Shown in pieces: positions 29,217 through 36,369 of a stretch of DNA of 36,369 nucleotides. Both the position numbers and the translations under genes were made by a program. This DNA comes from Ureibacillus acetophenoni (GTDB lineage Bacteria; Bacillota; Bacilli; Bacillales_A; Planococcaceae). Under the pieces are notes generated by a model that had not been told where the DNA came from, searched no databases, and saw nothing but the letters and a program-made list of their open reading frames with translations. The stretch is taken from contig NZ_OBQC01000022.1 of the NCBI RefSeq assembly GCF_900220965.1, forward strand, positions 1 through 36,369. The letters run 5' to 3'. The stretch's first letter is position 1; each line of letters opens with the position of its first letter.

Positions 29217-29666
29217 ATGACAACTGTTACAGATAGCGAGTTTTACCCAAAAATCGATATTAATGGTAATTCAGCGTTGTATAAAGCATATGGGATTGGA
29301 GAGGTGCAACAATATGTTGCAGACTTAATTTCAGAATATCAATTTAGAGCGAATTATGAACGATATATGAAGATTGCAGACGATTTACCAGACCATGCTA
29401 AACCTGCTGAACCAATAATTAAGGTTTATAAGATAATGGATAGATATATCCCATCAAGAAAGAATGATGTTGTGGAAGATTGTAAGCTTTCCAAAAACTA
29501 CTTCTTAGAATTGAAGAAAAATATTGAAGCAGATATTTATCCAAAATGGGAAGTTCAATTGCGTGTTAAACGATACGCTACTAATGATGGAGGCTATATC
29601 GATATTGCAGTTGGTGGTTGGGTTACTGCTAAATATACACCAACAGGTCAAAAAATAATGATGTAA
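29217..29666 (+). CDS. Unknown protein of the P2 operon, second gene
   Basis: A 149-aa soluble-looking protein, not recognised. It starts MTTVTDSEFYPKIDINGNSA, with helical middle (EVQQYVADLISEYQFRANYE) and a beta-like end (WEVQLRVKRYATNDGGYIDI ... GWVTAKYTPTGQKIMM). No signal or membrane segment. AAAGGAGG RBS. A terminator follows directly. It is likely a partner or immunity-like protein of the first gene, but this is context inference. Confidence 0.8.
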   Translation: MTTVTDSEFYPKIDINGNSALYKAYGIGEVQQYVADLISEYQFRANYERYMKIADDLPDHAKPAEPIIKVYKIMDRYIPSRKNDVVEDCKLSKNYFLELKKNIEADIYPKWEVQLRVKRYATNDGGYIDIAVGGWVTAKYTPTGQKIMM

Positions 29667-29670
29667 TCAA

Positions 29671-29699
29671 AAGACCCCTCTTATCGAGGGGTTTTTTCT
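29671..29699. terminator. Bidirectional terminator
   Basis: ACCCCTC and GAGGGGT pair over 5 bases, followed by TTTTTT; the opposite strand also has TCTTTT. It ends the P2 operon and also the converging gene, whose last codons lie in the stem. Confidence 0.92.
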
Positions 29700-30157
29700 A
29701 TTAAATTCAAATAGAATTCAGGTAGTTCGTTAGATTTTAACTTATACCATTCAACATCATCTGAAAAATTGTAGTAAGGAAATGCTAAATAGTAAGTGTT
29801 ATTGTTGCGGTATAGAGAGAATTTTAAGTATGCACCTGAGCCATCCATGTATTTTTGTTCAACAAAAAGTGTTTTATTGGAAGGTTCCCTTATGTTATCC
29901 CCACTTACCATCGTTGTATTCATTAATTTAGTTATTGTTTTCATAATATCAGAGTTTATATTCACTGGAATCATAGTATTATCTTCTTCGGAATAGACAG
30001 ATAGTTCCATCACTGATAAAAACTCATTATCGGGAGGAAAAATACGATTAGCTTCGGCAAAAGTTTGCGTTTGTTGTTCTCTTACGAAAAAATATATTAG
30101 AGCACTAATGATTAATAGAGAGATTAAGCTTATTAAAAAAAATTTCCTATTCTTCAT
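29681..30157 (-). CDS. Membrane-anchored protein of unknown function
   Basis: A 158-aa protein: MKNRKFFLISLISLLIISALIYFFV is an N-terminal membrane anchor, followed by a ~130-aa outside-type domain (EANRIFPPDNEFLSVMELSV ... YYNFSDDVEWYKLKSNELPEF). Not recognised. Start at 30157 is chosen for the membrane anchor and GGAGGG 12 bases upstream, a bit far; longer readings extend through AT-rich DNA without RBS. It converges on the P2 operon. No lipobox. Confidence 0.7.
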   Translation of the reverse strand: MKNRKFFLISLISLLIISALIYFFVREQQTQTFAEANRIFPPDNEFLSVMELSVYSEEDNTMIPVNINSDIMKTITKLMNTTMVSGDNIREPSNKTLFVEQKYMDGSGAYLKFSLYRNNNTYYLAFPYYNFSDDVEWYKLKSNELPEFYLNLIEKTPR

Positions 30158-30625
30158 TTCTTTATCGTTCCCTCCTGTAACTACAAAAAAAGGTTGCAAG
30201 AAAATGATACTACAAAATTTAGAAAAGTGAAAATTCCAAAAGTAATAGTTAAAAATAATCATTCAAAAGGAAACTGAAAAAATATAAAAACATTTCAGGT
30301 TAAGGTTTTATAAGAACTTTAACTGGGAGATATCCTAAAAATAGGAGCACATATGAAGCAAGCTATTGAAAACGAGAAATAGCAAGTTTGTAAGATAGAT
30401 CGTGACGGCAGATGAGAATTCATTAGAAGGAATTCCGACAAAAGATGGATTTGAATGGTATTCAAATTACCTATAGACAAAAAGCAATTTACCGAAAATA
30501 ACTTAAACAAAGAGGACTTGCCGATATTAGTAAGTCTTCTTTGTTTAACCAATTACTAATAGATTATAAATAATAATTTTAAACAAGACCATTATAAACA
30601 GTAATGAGGCTATATCTGTCTTGTA
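30158..30625. other. Gene-poor stretch with gene debris and hairpin
   Basis: No intact gene. A short plus-strand frame (30402-30476; VTADENSLEGIPTKDGFEWY...) without RBS is likely the tail of a lost gene. A 15-bp hairpin (AAACAAAGAGGACTT at 30505-30519 with AAGTCTTCTTTGTTT at 30532-30546) has a weak T-run. It may end the lost gene's transcript. Confidence 0.5.
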
Positions 30626-31387
30626 TTATTTAAACTCAATTATTTTGCCTCTTTTAGCAAGTTGAATCTTCGCTTGCTCTATGACTTCCTCAAAATCCCC
30701 AACATTATCGTTATAGTGCATAGCATAAATTTTCTCGTGAATTTCAGAAGGATAATAGCTCAACACTTCTTCAATCGTTGCATGAGCCCCATTTGTAGTA
30801 AAACTAACATCTTGGAATATGGCAACTGTGCTTTCATCAATTTGTGATAATAAATTTGCCTGTTCTAATCGTTTAATATCACTTGTATAAACTAAATTTT
30901 TGCCCTTCCTGCTAAGTTTAAATCCTGAGCTAATCATTCCTTCTTGATGTGCATTGGTTGTATCAAAAACAGTAAACGTATATTCCCCAATAAACATAGA
31001 CCCTTCATTTTTTGGTGTAATTAATTGACAGAAGTCCTCGACAGCCTGCCCTTGATTATTTAAACTGTGAGATAGGATGGAACGTATTGAATGTAAGAGC
31101 TTCTCATGCACAATAATCTTTGTCTTTACCGGGGCATGTTGTCCATTTTCAAAATTCCAATAACGTTGTAAAATCATTTCTTCTAAACCACCAACATGGT
31201 CGAAGTGAAGATGTGAGATATAGACAAAATCTATATCTGTATAGTGATAGCCAGCTTCAGCTAGGCTTGTACGTAATGTTGTACCTGCATCAACTAACAG
31301 TAATGTTTCACCTAATTGAAAGATATAGTTATTATGATAATTAGTTTTTGTAAAGGCACCACCAACGCCTAAAGGGGTAATCTTCAT
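30626..31387 (-). CDS. MBL-fold metallo-hydrolase
   Basis: A 253-aa metallo-beta-lactamase-fold enzyme. The metal motif is HLHFDH (59-64), with TSD and AMHYND later. It begins MKITPLGVGGAFTKTNYHNN, like the RNase Z-like and small phosphodiesterase-like hydrolases of Bacillales. The substrate cannot be told. It is divergent from the LOG gene. GAAGATTACCC is not a strong RBS, but ATG at 31387 fits AGGAGTCGG upstream (minus strand). Confidence 0.85.
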   Translation of the reverse strand: MKITPLGVGGAFTKTNYHNNYIFQLGETLLLVDAGTTLRTSLAEAGYHYTDIDFVYISHLHFDHVGGLEEMILQRYWNFENGQHAPVKTKIIVHEKLLHSIRSILSHSLNNQGQAVEDFCQLITPKNEGSMFIGEYTFTVFDTTNAHQEGMISSGFKLSRKGKNLVYTSDIKRLEQANLLSQIDESTVAIFQDVSFTTNGAHATIEEVLSYYPSEIHEKIYAMHYNDNVGDFEEVIEQAKIQLAKRGKIIEFK

Positions 31388-31469
31388 GTTACCGACTCCT
31401 TTTATTTACATTTAGTTAATATTTGAACGCTATAATTTATTGTAACGAAAAACGCGGGGGGATAAACAT

Positions 31470-32033
31470 ATGAATGTTGCAATTTATTGTGGATCACAAA
31501 CAGGGAAAAGTCCAATTTATATAGAAAAAGCAAAAGAGTTAGGAGAAAAGCTTGCTAAAACAGGATTAGGTATAGTTTACGGGGGTTCAACAGTAGGTTT
31601 AATGGGTGCTGTGGCCGATAGCGCACTTGCCCATAAAGGTAGAGTGATAGGAATTATGCCGGAACATCTACAAAAACGTGAGCTGACACATCTTAACTTA
31701 ACAGAGATTCATATAGTCGATTCTATGCATACTCGTAAAGCGAAAATGGCTGATCTAGCCGATGCCTATATCGCTCTTCCAGGTGGTTGTGGAACGCTGG
31801 ATGAATACTTTGAAATCTTTACATGGGCTCAAATTGGGCTACATACTAAGCCAGTCATTTTATATAATATCAACGGATTTTATGATGCACTTGTTCAGCA
31901 TTTTGAGAAGATGCTTGATGAAGGATTTATTCGGGCTGAACAACGAAGCATTTTACAGGTAGCAACATCTGTTGATGAGATTTTAGAGATTTTGTTAGTA
32001 GATCAAGGTAAAGCGAAGAAGATAGCAAATTAA
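31470..32033 (+). CDS. LOG-family protein (Rossman-fold nucleotide-binding)
   Basis: A 187-aa protein with PGGCGTLDE (104-112) and MHTRKAKM (86-93), the substrate-binding motifs of LOG phosphoribohydrolases, which release cytokinin-like bases from nucleotide monophosphates. Close to the YvdD type. The biological substrate in Bacilli is not settled. RBS GCGGGGGGA. A terminator follows. Confidence 0.93.
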   Translation: MNVAIYCGSQTGKSPIYIEKAKELGEKLAKTGLGIVYGGSTVGLMGAVADSALAHKGRVIGIMPEHLQKRELTHLNLTEIHIVDSMHTRKAKMADLADAYIALPGGCGTLDEYFEIFTWAQIGLHTKPVILYNINGFYDALVQHFEKMLDEGFIRAEQRSILQVATSVDEILEILLVDQGKAKKIAN

Positions 32034-32053
32034 GTAAAATAGTAATAGTGAGG

Positions 32054-32092
32054 AACAGAGAAACATAAATTTAGTGTTTCTCTGTTTTTTAT
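32054..32092 (+). terminator. LOG gene terminator
   Basis: AACAGAGAAACA and TGTTTCTCTGTT pair (12 bp), followed by TTTTT. Confidence 0.94.
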
Positions 32093-32216
32093 TAAAGAAT
32101 GACCAATTACAATTTCATTTTTCAAATAAAGGAATATTACTAAAAATAAAGAATAATAGATTCTATGATGATACCTTTAGTTTCCCCTTAAATATATTAA
32201 CGAAAGGGTTTTGTTA

Positions 32217-32993
32217 GTGGGTAATAATGAATTAATTGCACTATTTCACAAAGAACTTCGTGAAGATGCCGAAGTACAAGGCTACACTAGAGAAAAAACA
32301 GAGCATGTCATACGCCATATTTCAAAGTTTGGTGAAAGAGGGTTTATCCTCTCATCGAATGTAAATGAAAACAATGCAAGAGAAGTAATTAAAAGTGAGT
32401 TAAATTATTTTAAAAACCTAAATCAGGATTTTGAGTGGAAAGTATATAGCTATGACAAGCCGGATCATTTAAAAGACATTCTAAAACAAGAAGGATTTAC
32501 AATTGGAGACCCTGAAGCACTTATGGTCATGAAATTGGATGATCAGCACCCTTTACTTAATGACGGACAGTACCCTAATATTAAAGAAATAACAGATGAG
32601 CAAGGAATTAAAGAACTTATTGAACTAGAACATGCTATCTGGAATGAATCCCTTACAGAGCTTGGAGAAAGACTTTGGAGAGATAAACAAAATAACCCTG
32701 AGTCAGTATATCTTTATGGAATTTATGAAGATGGTCAGCTTGTTAGTGCTGCTTGGATGTACTTAGAAAAAGACTCTTCCTTTGCAAGTCTATGGGGAGG
32801 GTCAACGCTTCCATTGTCTCGAGGAAAAGGTTATTACTCACAACTATTAGCAGTTCGAGCACAGAAGGCATACGAAAAGGGGCATCCATATCTTACTGTT
32901 GATGCTAGTCCGATGAGTAGACCTATCCTAGAGAAGTGTGGTTTTCATTGCATTGCATACTCCTATGAGTGCCAGTCACCTAAAATTAAATAA
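32217..32993 (+). CDS. GNAT-family acetyltransferase
   Basis: A 258-aa protein. The C-terminal part has the acetyl-CoA loop pattern SRGKGYYSQLL (R/QxxGxG/A) and a CGFHCIAYSYE end, as in GNAT enzymes. The N-terminal ~130 aa are helical and less typical, perhaps a second, degenerate GNAT repeat. Substrate unknown. GTG at 32217 is chosen as AAAGGG lies 8 bases upstream; the TTG at 32211 is too near it. Confidence 0.78.
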   Translation: MGNNELIALFHKELREDAEVQGYTREKTEHVIRHISKFGERGFILSSNVNENNAREVIKSELNYFKNLNQDFEWKVYSYDKPDHLKDILKQEGFTIGDPEALMVMKLDDQHPLLNDGQYPNIKEITDEQGIKELIELEHAIWNESLTELGERLWRDKQNNPESVYLYGIYEDGQLVSAAWMYLEKDSSFASLWGGSTLPLSRGKGYYSQLLAVRAQKAYEKGHPYLTVDASPMSRPILEKCGFHCIAYSYECQSPKIK

Positions 32994-33153
32994 TGAGATT
33001 TTTTAAGAGGCGTTAATCCAATTAAAGGGATTTGCGCTTTTATTATTGAATTTAATGTTAATTAATTTTAATTCTAATTCTAGCAAGTTCAAAAGTTTAA
33101 TAAAATGTTTCAACCTATTCTACACAGTTACTCTACGAAAAGGAGTTAGTGGT

Positions 33154-34353
33154 ATGTACAAATTATATTGCAGGATATATCAACAATCTTTTAAATTTGC
33201 TAAAAATTTTCTATCGTGGCGTGAACCTGAATTATTAGAGGGAGAAAATAGTCTAGATAAACTCCCAGATCTTATAAAAAGTAAAGGAATTAATAATGTA
33301 TTGATTGTAACAGATAAAGGAATTACAACGATTGGGTTAATGGATGATCTACTTGAAGGGCTACGATCTAAGGGAATTAACTATGTTGTGTACGATGGAA
33401 CAGTTCCAAATCCTACGATAGATAATATTGAGGATGCGCTTAGTCTATATCGTGAAAATAAATGTGAAGGAATAGTAGCTTTTGGAGGTGGTTCACCTAT
33501 GGATTGTGCAAAGGGTGTTGGTGCTCGAATTGCAAGGCCAGAAAAGGCTATTCCCCAAATGAAGGGACAATTAAAGGTGAGAAAAGCAATCCCTCCTTTA
33601 TTTGCAATCCCAACAACAGCTGGCACAGGAAGTGAAGCGACTCTTGTGGCTGTAATATCTAATAGCAAGACTCACGAAAAATATGCAATTAATGATCCCG
33701 TTTTATTTCCCCATTATGCTGTACTAGATCCATTACTGACGATTAATCTTCCACCCCACATTACTTCAACTACAGGGATGGATGCTTTAACACATGCTGT
33801 TGAAGCTTATATAGGTAAGAGTAATACAGAAGAAACGAAGAAATGTGCAAGAGAAGCAGTAACATTAGTTTTTGAAAATCTCTATGAAGCATATTCAAAT
33901 GGATCAAATATAACTGCCCGTAAGAATATGCAAAAAGCTTCTTATTTAGCGGGATTTGCTTTCACTCGCGCTTTTGTTGGCTATGTTCACGCGATTGCAC
34001 ATACGTTAGGTGGATTCTATAATTTCCCTCATGGCTTGGCAAATGCAATTATATTACCTTATGTTCTCGAATATTATGGTAGTTCGGCCCATAAACCATT
34101 GGCAGAGTTAGCAGATTTGATTGGTATTACGGAAGAATCGGATAGTATGGAAACAAAAGCGAAGAAGTTTATCAGCGAAGTGAAAAAGCTGAACGGATCT
34201 ATGAACATTCCTGATAAAGTAAAAGGTATTAATGAAAAAGACATTCCAATAATGGTTGAACGTGCTATAAAGGAAGCTAATCCACTTTATCCAGTACCGA
34301 AAATATTAAATAAAAATGATCTATTTAATCTTTACCAATTAATTAGAGAGTAA
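33154..34353 (+). CDS. Iron-containing (group III) alcohol dehydrogenase
   Basis: A 399-aa NAD(P)-dependent enzyme. The dinucleotide motif is GGGSPMD (111-117). Metal ligands are Asp210, His214, His279 and His293 (spaced as in FucO-type enzymes). The substrate alcohol/aldehyde is uncertain. ATG at 33154 has AAAAGGAG upstream; the longer frame from 33046 is AT-rich and lacks an RBS. Confidence 0.92.
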   Translation: MYKLYCRIYQQSFKFAKNFLSWREPELLEGENSLDKLPDLIKSKGINNVLIVTDKGITTIGLMDDLLEGLRSKGINYVVYDGTVPNPTIDNIEDALSLYRENKCEGIVAFGGGSPMDCAKGVGARIARPEKAIPQMKGQLKVRKAIPPLFAIPTTAGTGSEATLVAVISNSKTHEKYAINDPVLFPHYAVLDPLLTINLPPHITSTTGMDALTHAVEAYIGKSNTEETKKCAREAVTLVFENLYEAYSNGSNITARKNMQKASYLAGFAFTRAFVGYVHAIAHTLGGFYNFPHGLANAIILPYVLEYYGSSAHKPLAELADLIGITEESDSMETKAKKFISEVKKLNGSMNIPDKVKGINEKDIPIMVERAIKEANPLYPVPKILNKNDLFNLYQLIRE

Positions 34354-34453
34354 TAGATGAGGTCTTCTAAAGACTTTTAAGTGAACGAAAAGAGTTGATA
34401 ACATTGATTGTGTAGTTAACTCTTTTTGGCTAAGTAGGCTAGCTTTGCATTTA

Positions 34454-34831
34454 TTACATAAGAAAAATTGCAACCAAAAGAGGGATAGACATTAATGCTA
34501 ATACCGCACAACTCCACAAAATTTGTTTACCTGTGGACATATTTTTTGGTCTGATACTGATGGTATCGTAAAGGTCATTAATTGCTTTCTCTTCTTTATG
34601 AAAAAGCATTGCTTGAAAACGGTCATAATCTTCTATATAGGATGAGGGTTGTTTGGGGTTAAAACGGATGGCACGAATCCAATCTGTTACATCTTTATCA
34701 TTGTGCAAATAAACAATGGTTGGTGCAAGACCACCATTCATTTTAGCGATTACTTCAATATCAAATGTAGTCAATTTATATACAGTTTTACCGTCCTCAT
34801 TTATGACTTCTTGGATTAGAGGATTTGTCAT
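34454..34831 (-). CDS. Unknown protein with C-terminal membrane tail
   Basis: A 125-aa protein. The first ~100 residues are soluble (MTNPLIQEVINEDGKTVYKL ... FHKEEKAINDLYD) and the last ~22 (LWSCAVLALMSIPLLVAIFLM) form a single membrane helix, i.e. tail-anchored. Not recognised. ATG at 34831 has GGGAGTG upstream; the frame extends further to 34876 but without RBS. It stands alone between the alcohol dehydrogenase and the RraA-like gene. Confidence 0.72.
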   Translation of the reverse strand: MTNPLIQEVINEDGKTVYKLTTFDIEVIAKMNGGLAPTIVYLHNDKDVTDWIRAIRFNPKQPSSYIEDYDRFQAMLFHKEEKAINDLYDTISIRPKNMSTGKQILWSCAVLALMSIPLLVAIFLM

Positions 34832-35042
34832 TTCTATCACTCCCAGTAAATTATTGTCTATCATTATCTTTCCCAATAAAAGTTAATTGTAACAGTTATG
34901 TAAAATTTACCAGTAGCGTGTATATTTAATCTTCATAATTAATATATGTATCAAATGGGTAACTTTATGTACATTTAATTAGGTATTTACGAATGTATTG
35001 TGAAACAGTTAATAATCCTTTTACAATTAGGAGGAAATAAGC

Positions 35043-35675
35043 ATGGAAGACTTAACGATTAATGAAAGATTATTTGCACTTCCAACTACGGCAATCTCAG
35101 ATGCTACAGGTGGACATACGAATTTAAATGCGCGTATTAAGCCACTTGCTGAACACTTTAAAATTGCAGGAAGAGCGTTGACTGTCCGTTTACCAGATGG
35201 AGAAAATCGAGCAGTTCTTGAAGCAATTAGTAAGGCGAAGAAAGAGGATATTTTAGTTATTGATGCAAAAGGAAATACGAATAGAGCTGTTGCAGGCGAC
35301 TTTGTTATTTCTCTTGCACGAGGACTTGGTATACAAGGCTTTGTTGTTGATGGTGTTATACGAGATCTTGCTGCTATTAAAGCGTTAGATTTCCCTATAT
35401 TTTCATTAGGAACAACAGTTGCTGCAGGATTTAAAAATGGTGGAGGAGAAGTAGGTGTACCAATATCTGTTGGGGGAGTGACTGTACATACGGGAGATTT
35501 CATCGTTGGAGATATTGATGGTGTTGTTGTCATTCCACAAGGCGAAGAAGAAAGAATCGCCGAATCAGCAGAAGCAAAAATAGTAAAAGATGAGGCTCGT
35601 GAAAAGGAAGCTTTATCGAATGGAGAAGAATCCATTCGTGCCTATTTAAAAAAAGTATTAAATACTTTTAAATAA
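35043..35675 (+). CDS. RraA-like protein (HMG/CHA aldolase family)
   Basis: A 210-aa protein with the aldolase/decarboxylase signature GD-x20-RD (G85-D86, R107-D108) and DGVIRD. Members are 4-hydroxy-4-methyl-2-oxoglutarate aldolases or RNase E regulators; as RNase E is missing in most Bacillales an enzyme is likelier. RBS AGGAGG seven bases before ATG. A short stem-loop follows. Confidence 0.88.
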   Translation: MEDLTINERLFALPTTAISDATGGHTNLNARIKPLAEHFKIAGRALTVRLPDGENRAVLEAISKAKKEDILVIDAKGNTNRAVAGDFVISLARGLGIQGFVVDGVIRDLAAIKALDFPIFSLGTTVAAGFKNGGGEVGVPISVGGVTVHTGDFIVGDIDGVVVIPQGEEERIAESAEAKIVKDEAREKEALSNGEESIRAYLKKVLNTFK

Positions 35676-35683
35676 AATAAAAA

Positions 35684-35710
35684 ACCCGTTACCGAAGTAA
35701 CGGGTATTAT
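35684..35710 (+). terminator. Hairpin after the RraA-like gene
   Basis: ACCCGTTAC and GTAACGGGT pair over CGAA. The T-run on the plus strand is weak. On the minus strand it is followed by TTTTTTATTTTA and could end the tRNA-Ser transcript. Confidence 0.8.
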
Positions 35711-35722
35711 CATGCGTAATTA

Positions 35723-35813
35723 TGGCGGAGGCGGTAGGATTTGAACCCACGCACGGTTTAACCCGCCTGTCGGTTTTCAAGACCGATCCCTTCAGCCACT
35801 TGGGTACGCCTCC
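35723..35813 (-). tRNA. tRNA-Ser (anticodon UGA)
   Basis: Read on the minus strand: GGAGGCG acceptor, D arm, anticodon stem TCGGT-CTTGAAA-ACCGA with anticodon TGA at 35777-35779, a long variable arm typical of Ser, GGTTCAAATCC T-arm, CGCCTCC and encoded GCCA. 91 nt. It reads UCA. It faces away from the SRP RNA gene. Confidence 0.96.
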
Positions 35814-35927
35814 GTATTAGACAAGAATTAATATATCATGATAATAAGGCTTGGTCAACAAAAAAGATAACTAAAAAATAGTTTTTTAAATAAATTTTTT
35901 AGAAAATGAAATTTCCAGATCTAAACA

Positions 35928-35957
35928 TTGCATTTTTACCATAAAATAAAGTATACT
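35928..35957 (+). promoter_or_regulatory. SRP RNA promoter
   Basis: TTGCAT (35928-35933) and TATACT (35952-35957) have an 18-base spacer, just upstream of the SRP RNA 5' end. Confidence 0.75.
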
Positions 35958-35962
35958 AGTAC

Positions 35963-36236
35963 TTGCCGTGCTAGGTGGGGAGGTAGCGGTGCCCTGTAAC
36001 TCGCAATCCGCTCTAGCGAGACTGAAGTCCTTTTCTGAGGCTGCCCGCATGTAGGGTCTGCCTCTTGCACGTAGCGTTGACGGTTGGGTCCTGCGCAATG
36101 GGTACCCATGAACCATGTCAGGTCCGGAAGGAAGCAGCATTAAGTGGTCATACCCATGTGCCGTGGGGTAGCCTGACCCGAGCTGGCGACAAGAGTAACG
36201 CTTATGTGCGGCAGTCGAAGGAAGGTGCACGGCTTT
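35963..36236 (+). ncRNA. scr: Signal recognition particle RNA, large Bacillus type
   Basis: The scaffold of the signal recognition particle. It has GCTAGGTGGGGAGGTAGCGG at the 5' end, the universally kept domain IV core CAGGTCCGGAAGGAAGCAGC (36119-36138), and GCCGTGC/GCACGGC closing the ends, about 270 nt, as in B. subtilis scRNA including the Alu-like half. Ends are estimated. Confidence 0.95.
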
Positions 36237-36251
36237 AACGTGCATATGAAC

Positions 36252-36279
36252 GCCCGTCTTTTATAGACGGGCTTTTTTA
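36252..36279 (+). terminator. SRP RNA terminator
   Basis: GCCCGTCT and AGACGGGC pair over TTTAT, followed by TTTTTT. Confidence 0.95.
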
Positions 36280-36369
36280 TGTGCGACGGGCAGTTGCACC
36301 ATGTGCAATAACAGCACAGGATAAACTGTTAAAGGTTGGAGGATGTTACTGAGGTAATAACAACTCCCG

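Noticed and set aside
23778..30600. Complete prophage, IS element or CRISPR array in the island
   Set aside because: No integrase, transposase, terminal repeats with target duplication, phage structural genes or spaced repeats are visible; only fragments are.
33046..33153. 36-codon N-terminal extension of the alcohol dehydrogenase
   Set aside because: AT-rich, no RBS at its start, while AAAAGGAG precedes the ATG at 33154.
35027..35635. 202-codon minus-strand frame
   Set aside because: Antisense shadow of the RraA-like gene, whose motifs and RBS are clear.
35886..36245. 119-codon minus-strand frame
   Set aside because: It is antisense to the SRP RNA and has no RBS; the RNA explains the sequence.
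36281..36369. Start of dnaX at the window end
   Set aside because: dnaX would be expected after scr, but no matching start is seen; the short ATG after GGAGG reads only four codons.

Overview
The window is AT-rich, low-GC Gram-positive DNA. It opens in the end of an rRNA operon (23S tail, 5S) and continues with guaB, dacA, a T-box-controlled serS, dgk/dck, tadA, tRNA-Ser and the large Bacillus-type SRP RNA. This is the chromosomal neighbourhood of the replication-origin side in Bacillales. Gene content and protein style suggest a Planococcaceae-like genus (Lysinibacillus, Solibacillus or Ureibacillus type), but I cannot fix the species from sequence alone.

Layout. 1-310: rRNA end and terminator. 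304-932: gene-free DNA with a structured repeat-like block. 933-6125: guaB, dacA and an asparagine synthetase. 6145-7557: a MocR/GntR-type regulator on the minus strand, sitting where pdxST lies in B. subtilis. 7677-9305: T-box and serS. 9369-10882: a minus-strand pair, an SPFH protein and a TM2 protein, both with zinc ribbons. 11243-16949: a four-gene sugar/glycerophosphate-type ABC importer followed by a beta-CASP metallo-hydrolase. 17018-21141: short-chain fatty acid uptake (AtoE-like), CoA-transferase subunits A and B, and a PatA-type aminotransferase. 21166-22222: tadA and an SF0329-like gene on the minus strand. 22418-23718: dgk-dck. 23778-30600: an accessory island. 30626-35675: metallo-hydrolase, LOG protein, acetyltransferase, iron alcohol dehydrogenase, a small tail-anchored protein and an RraA-like protein. 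35723-36280: tRNA-Ser(UGA) and SRP RNA.

The island is the most interesting part. It carries a sigma-factor gene, a YvrJ-type small membrane protein gene (51 aa) and a 68-aa gene that looks like sigma region 2. Together they resemble the two-subunit SigO/RsoA sigma system of B. subtilis. Three promoters share GGTTGT-N19-CCTTT followed by an AT-rich stretch, with identical spacing: one before the sigma operon, one before an unknown hydrophobic-core protein (24311-24835), and one before an unknown two-gene operon (28739-29666). This suggests a self-activating regulon. Around it lie repeated copies of a 71-aa two-helix membrane protein (two intact, one broken), a decayed inverted copy of the 24311 gene, a resolvase fragment fused in frame to an unknown tail, and a ParB-like fragment. 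These are marks of repeated rearrangement. The function of the target proteins is unknown; a membrane-active or bacteriocin-like role is only a guess.
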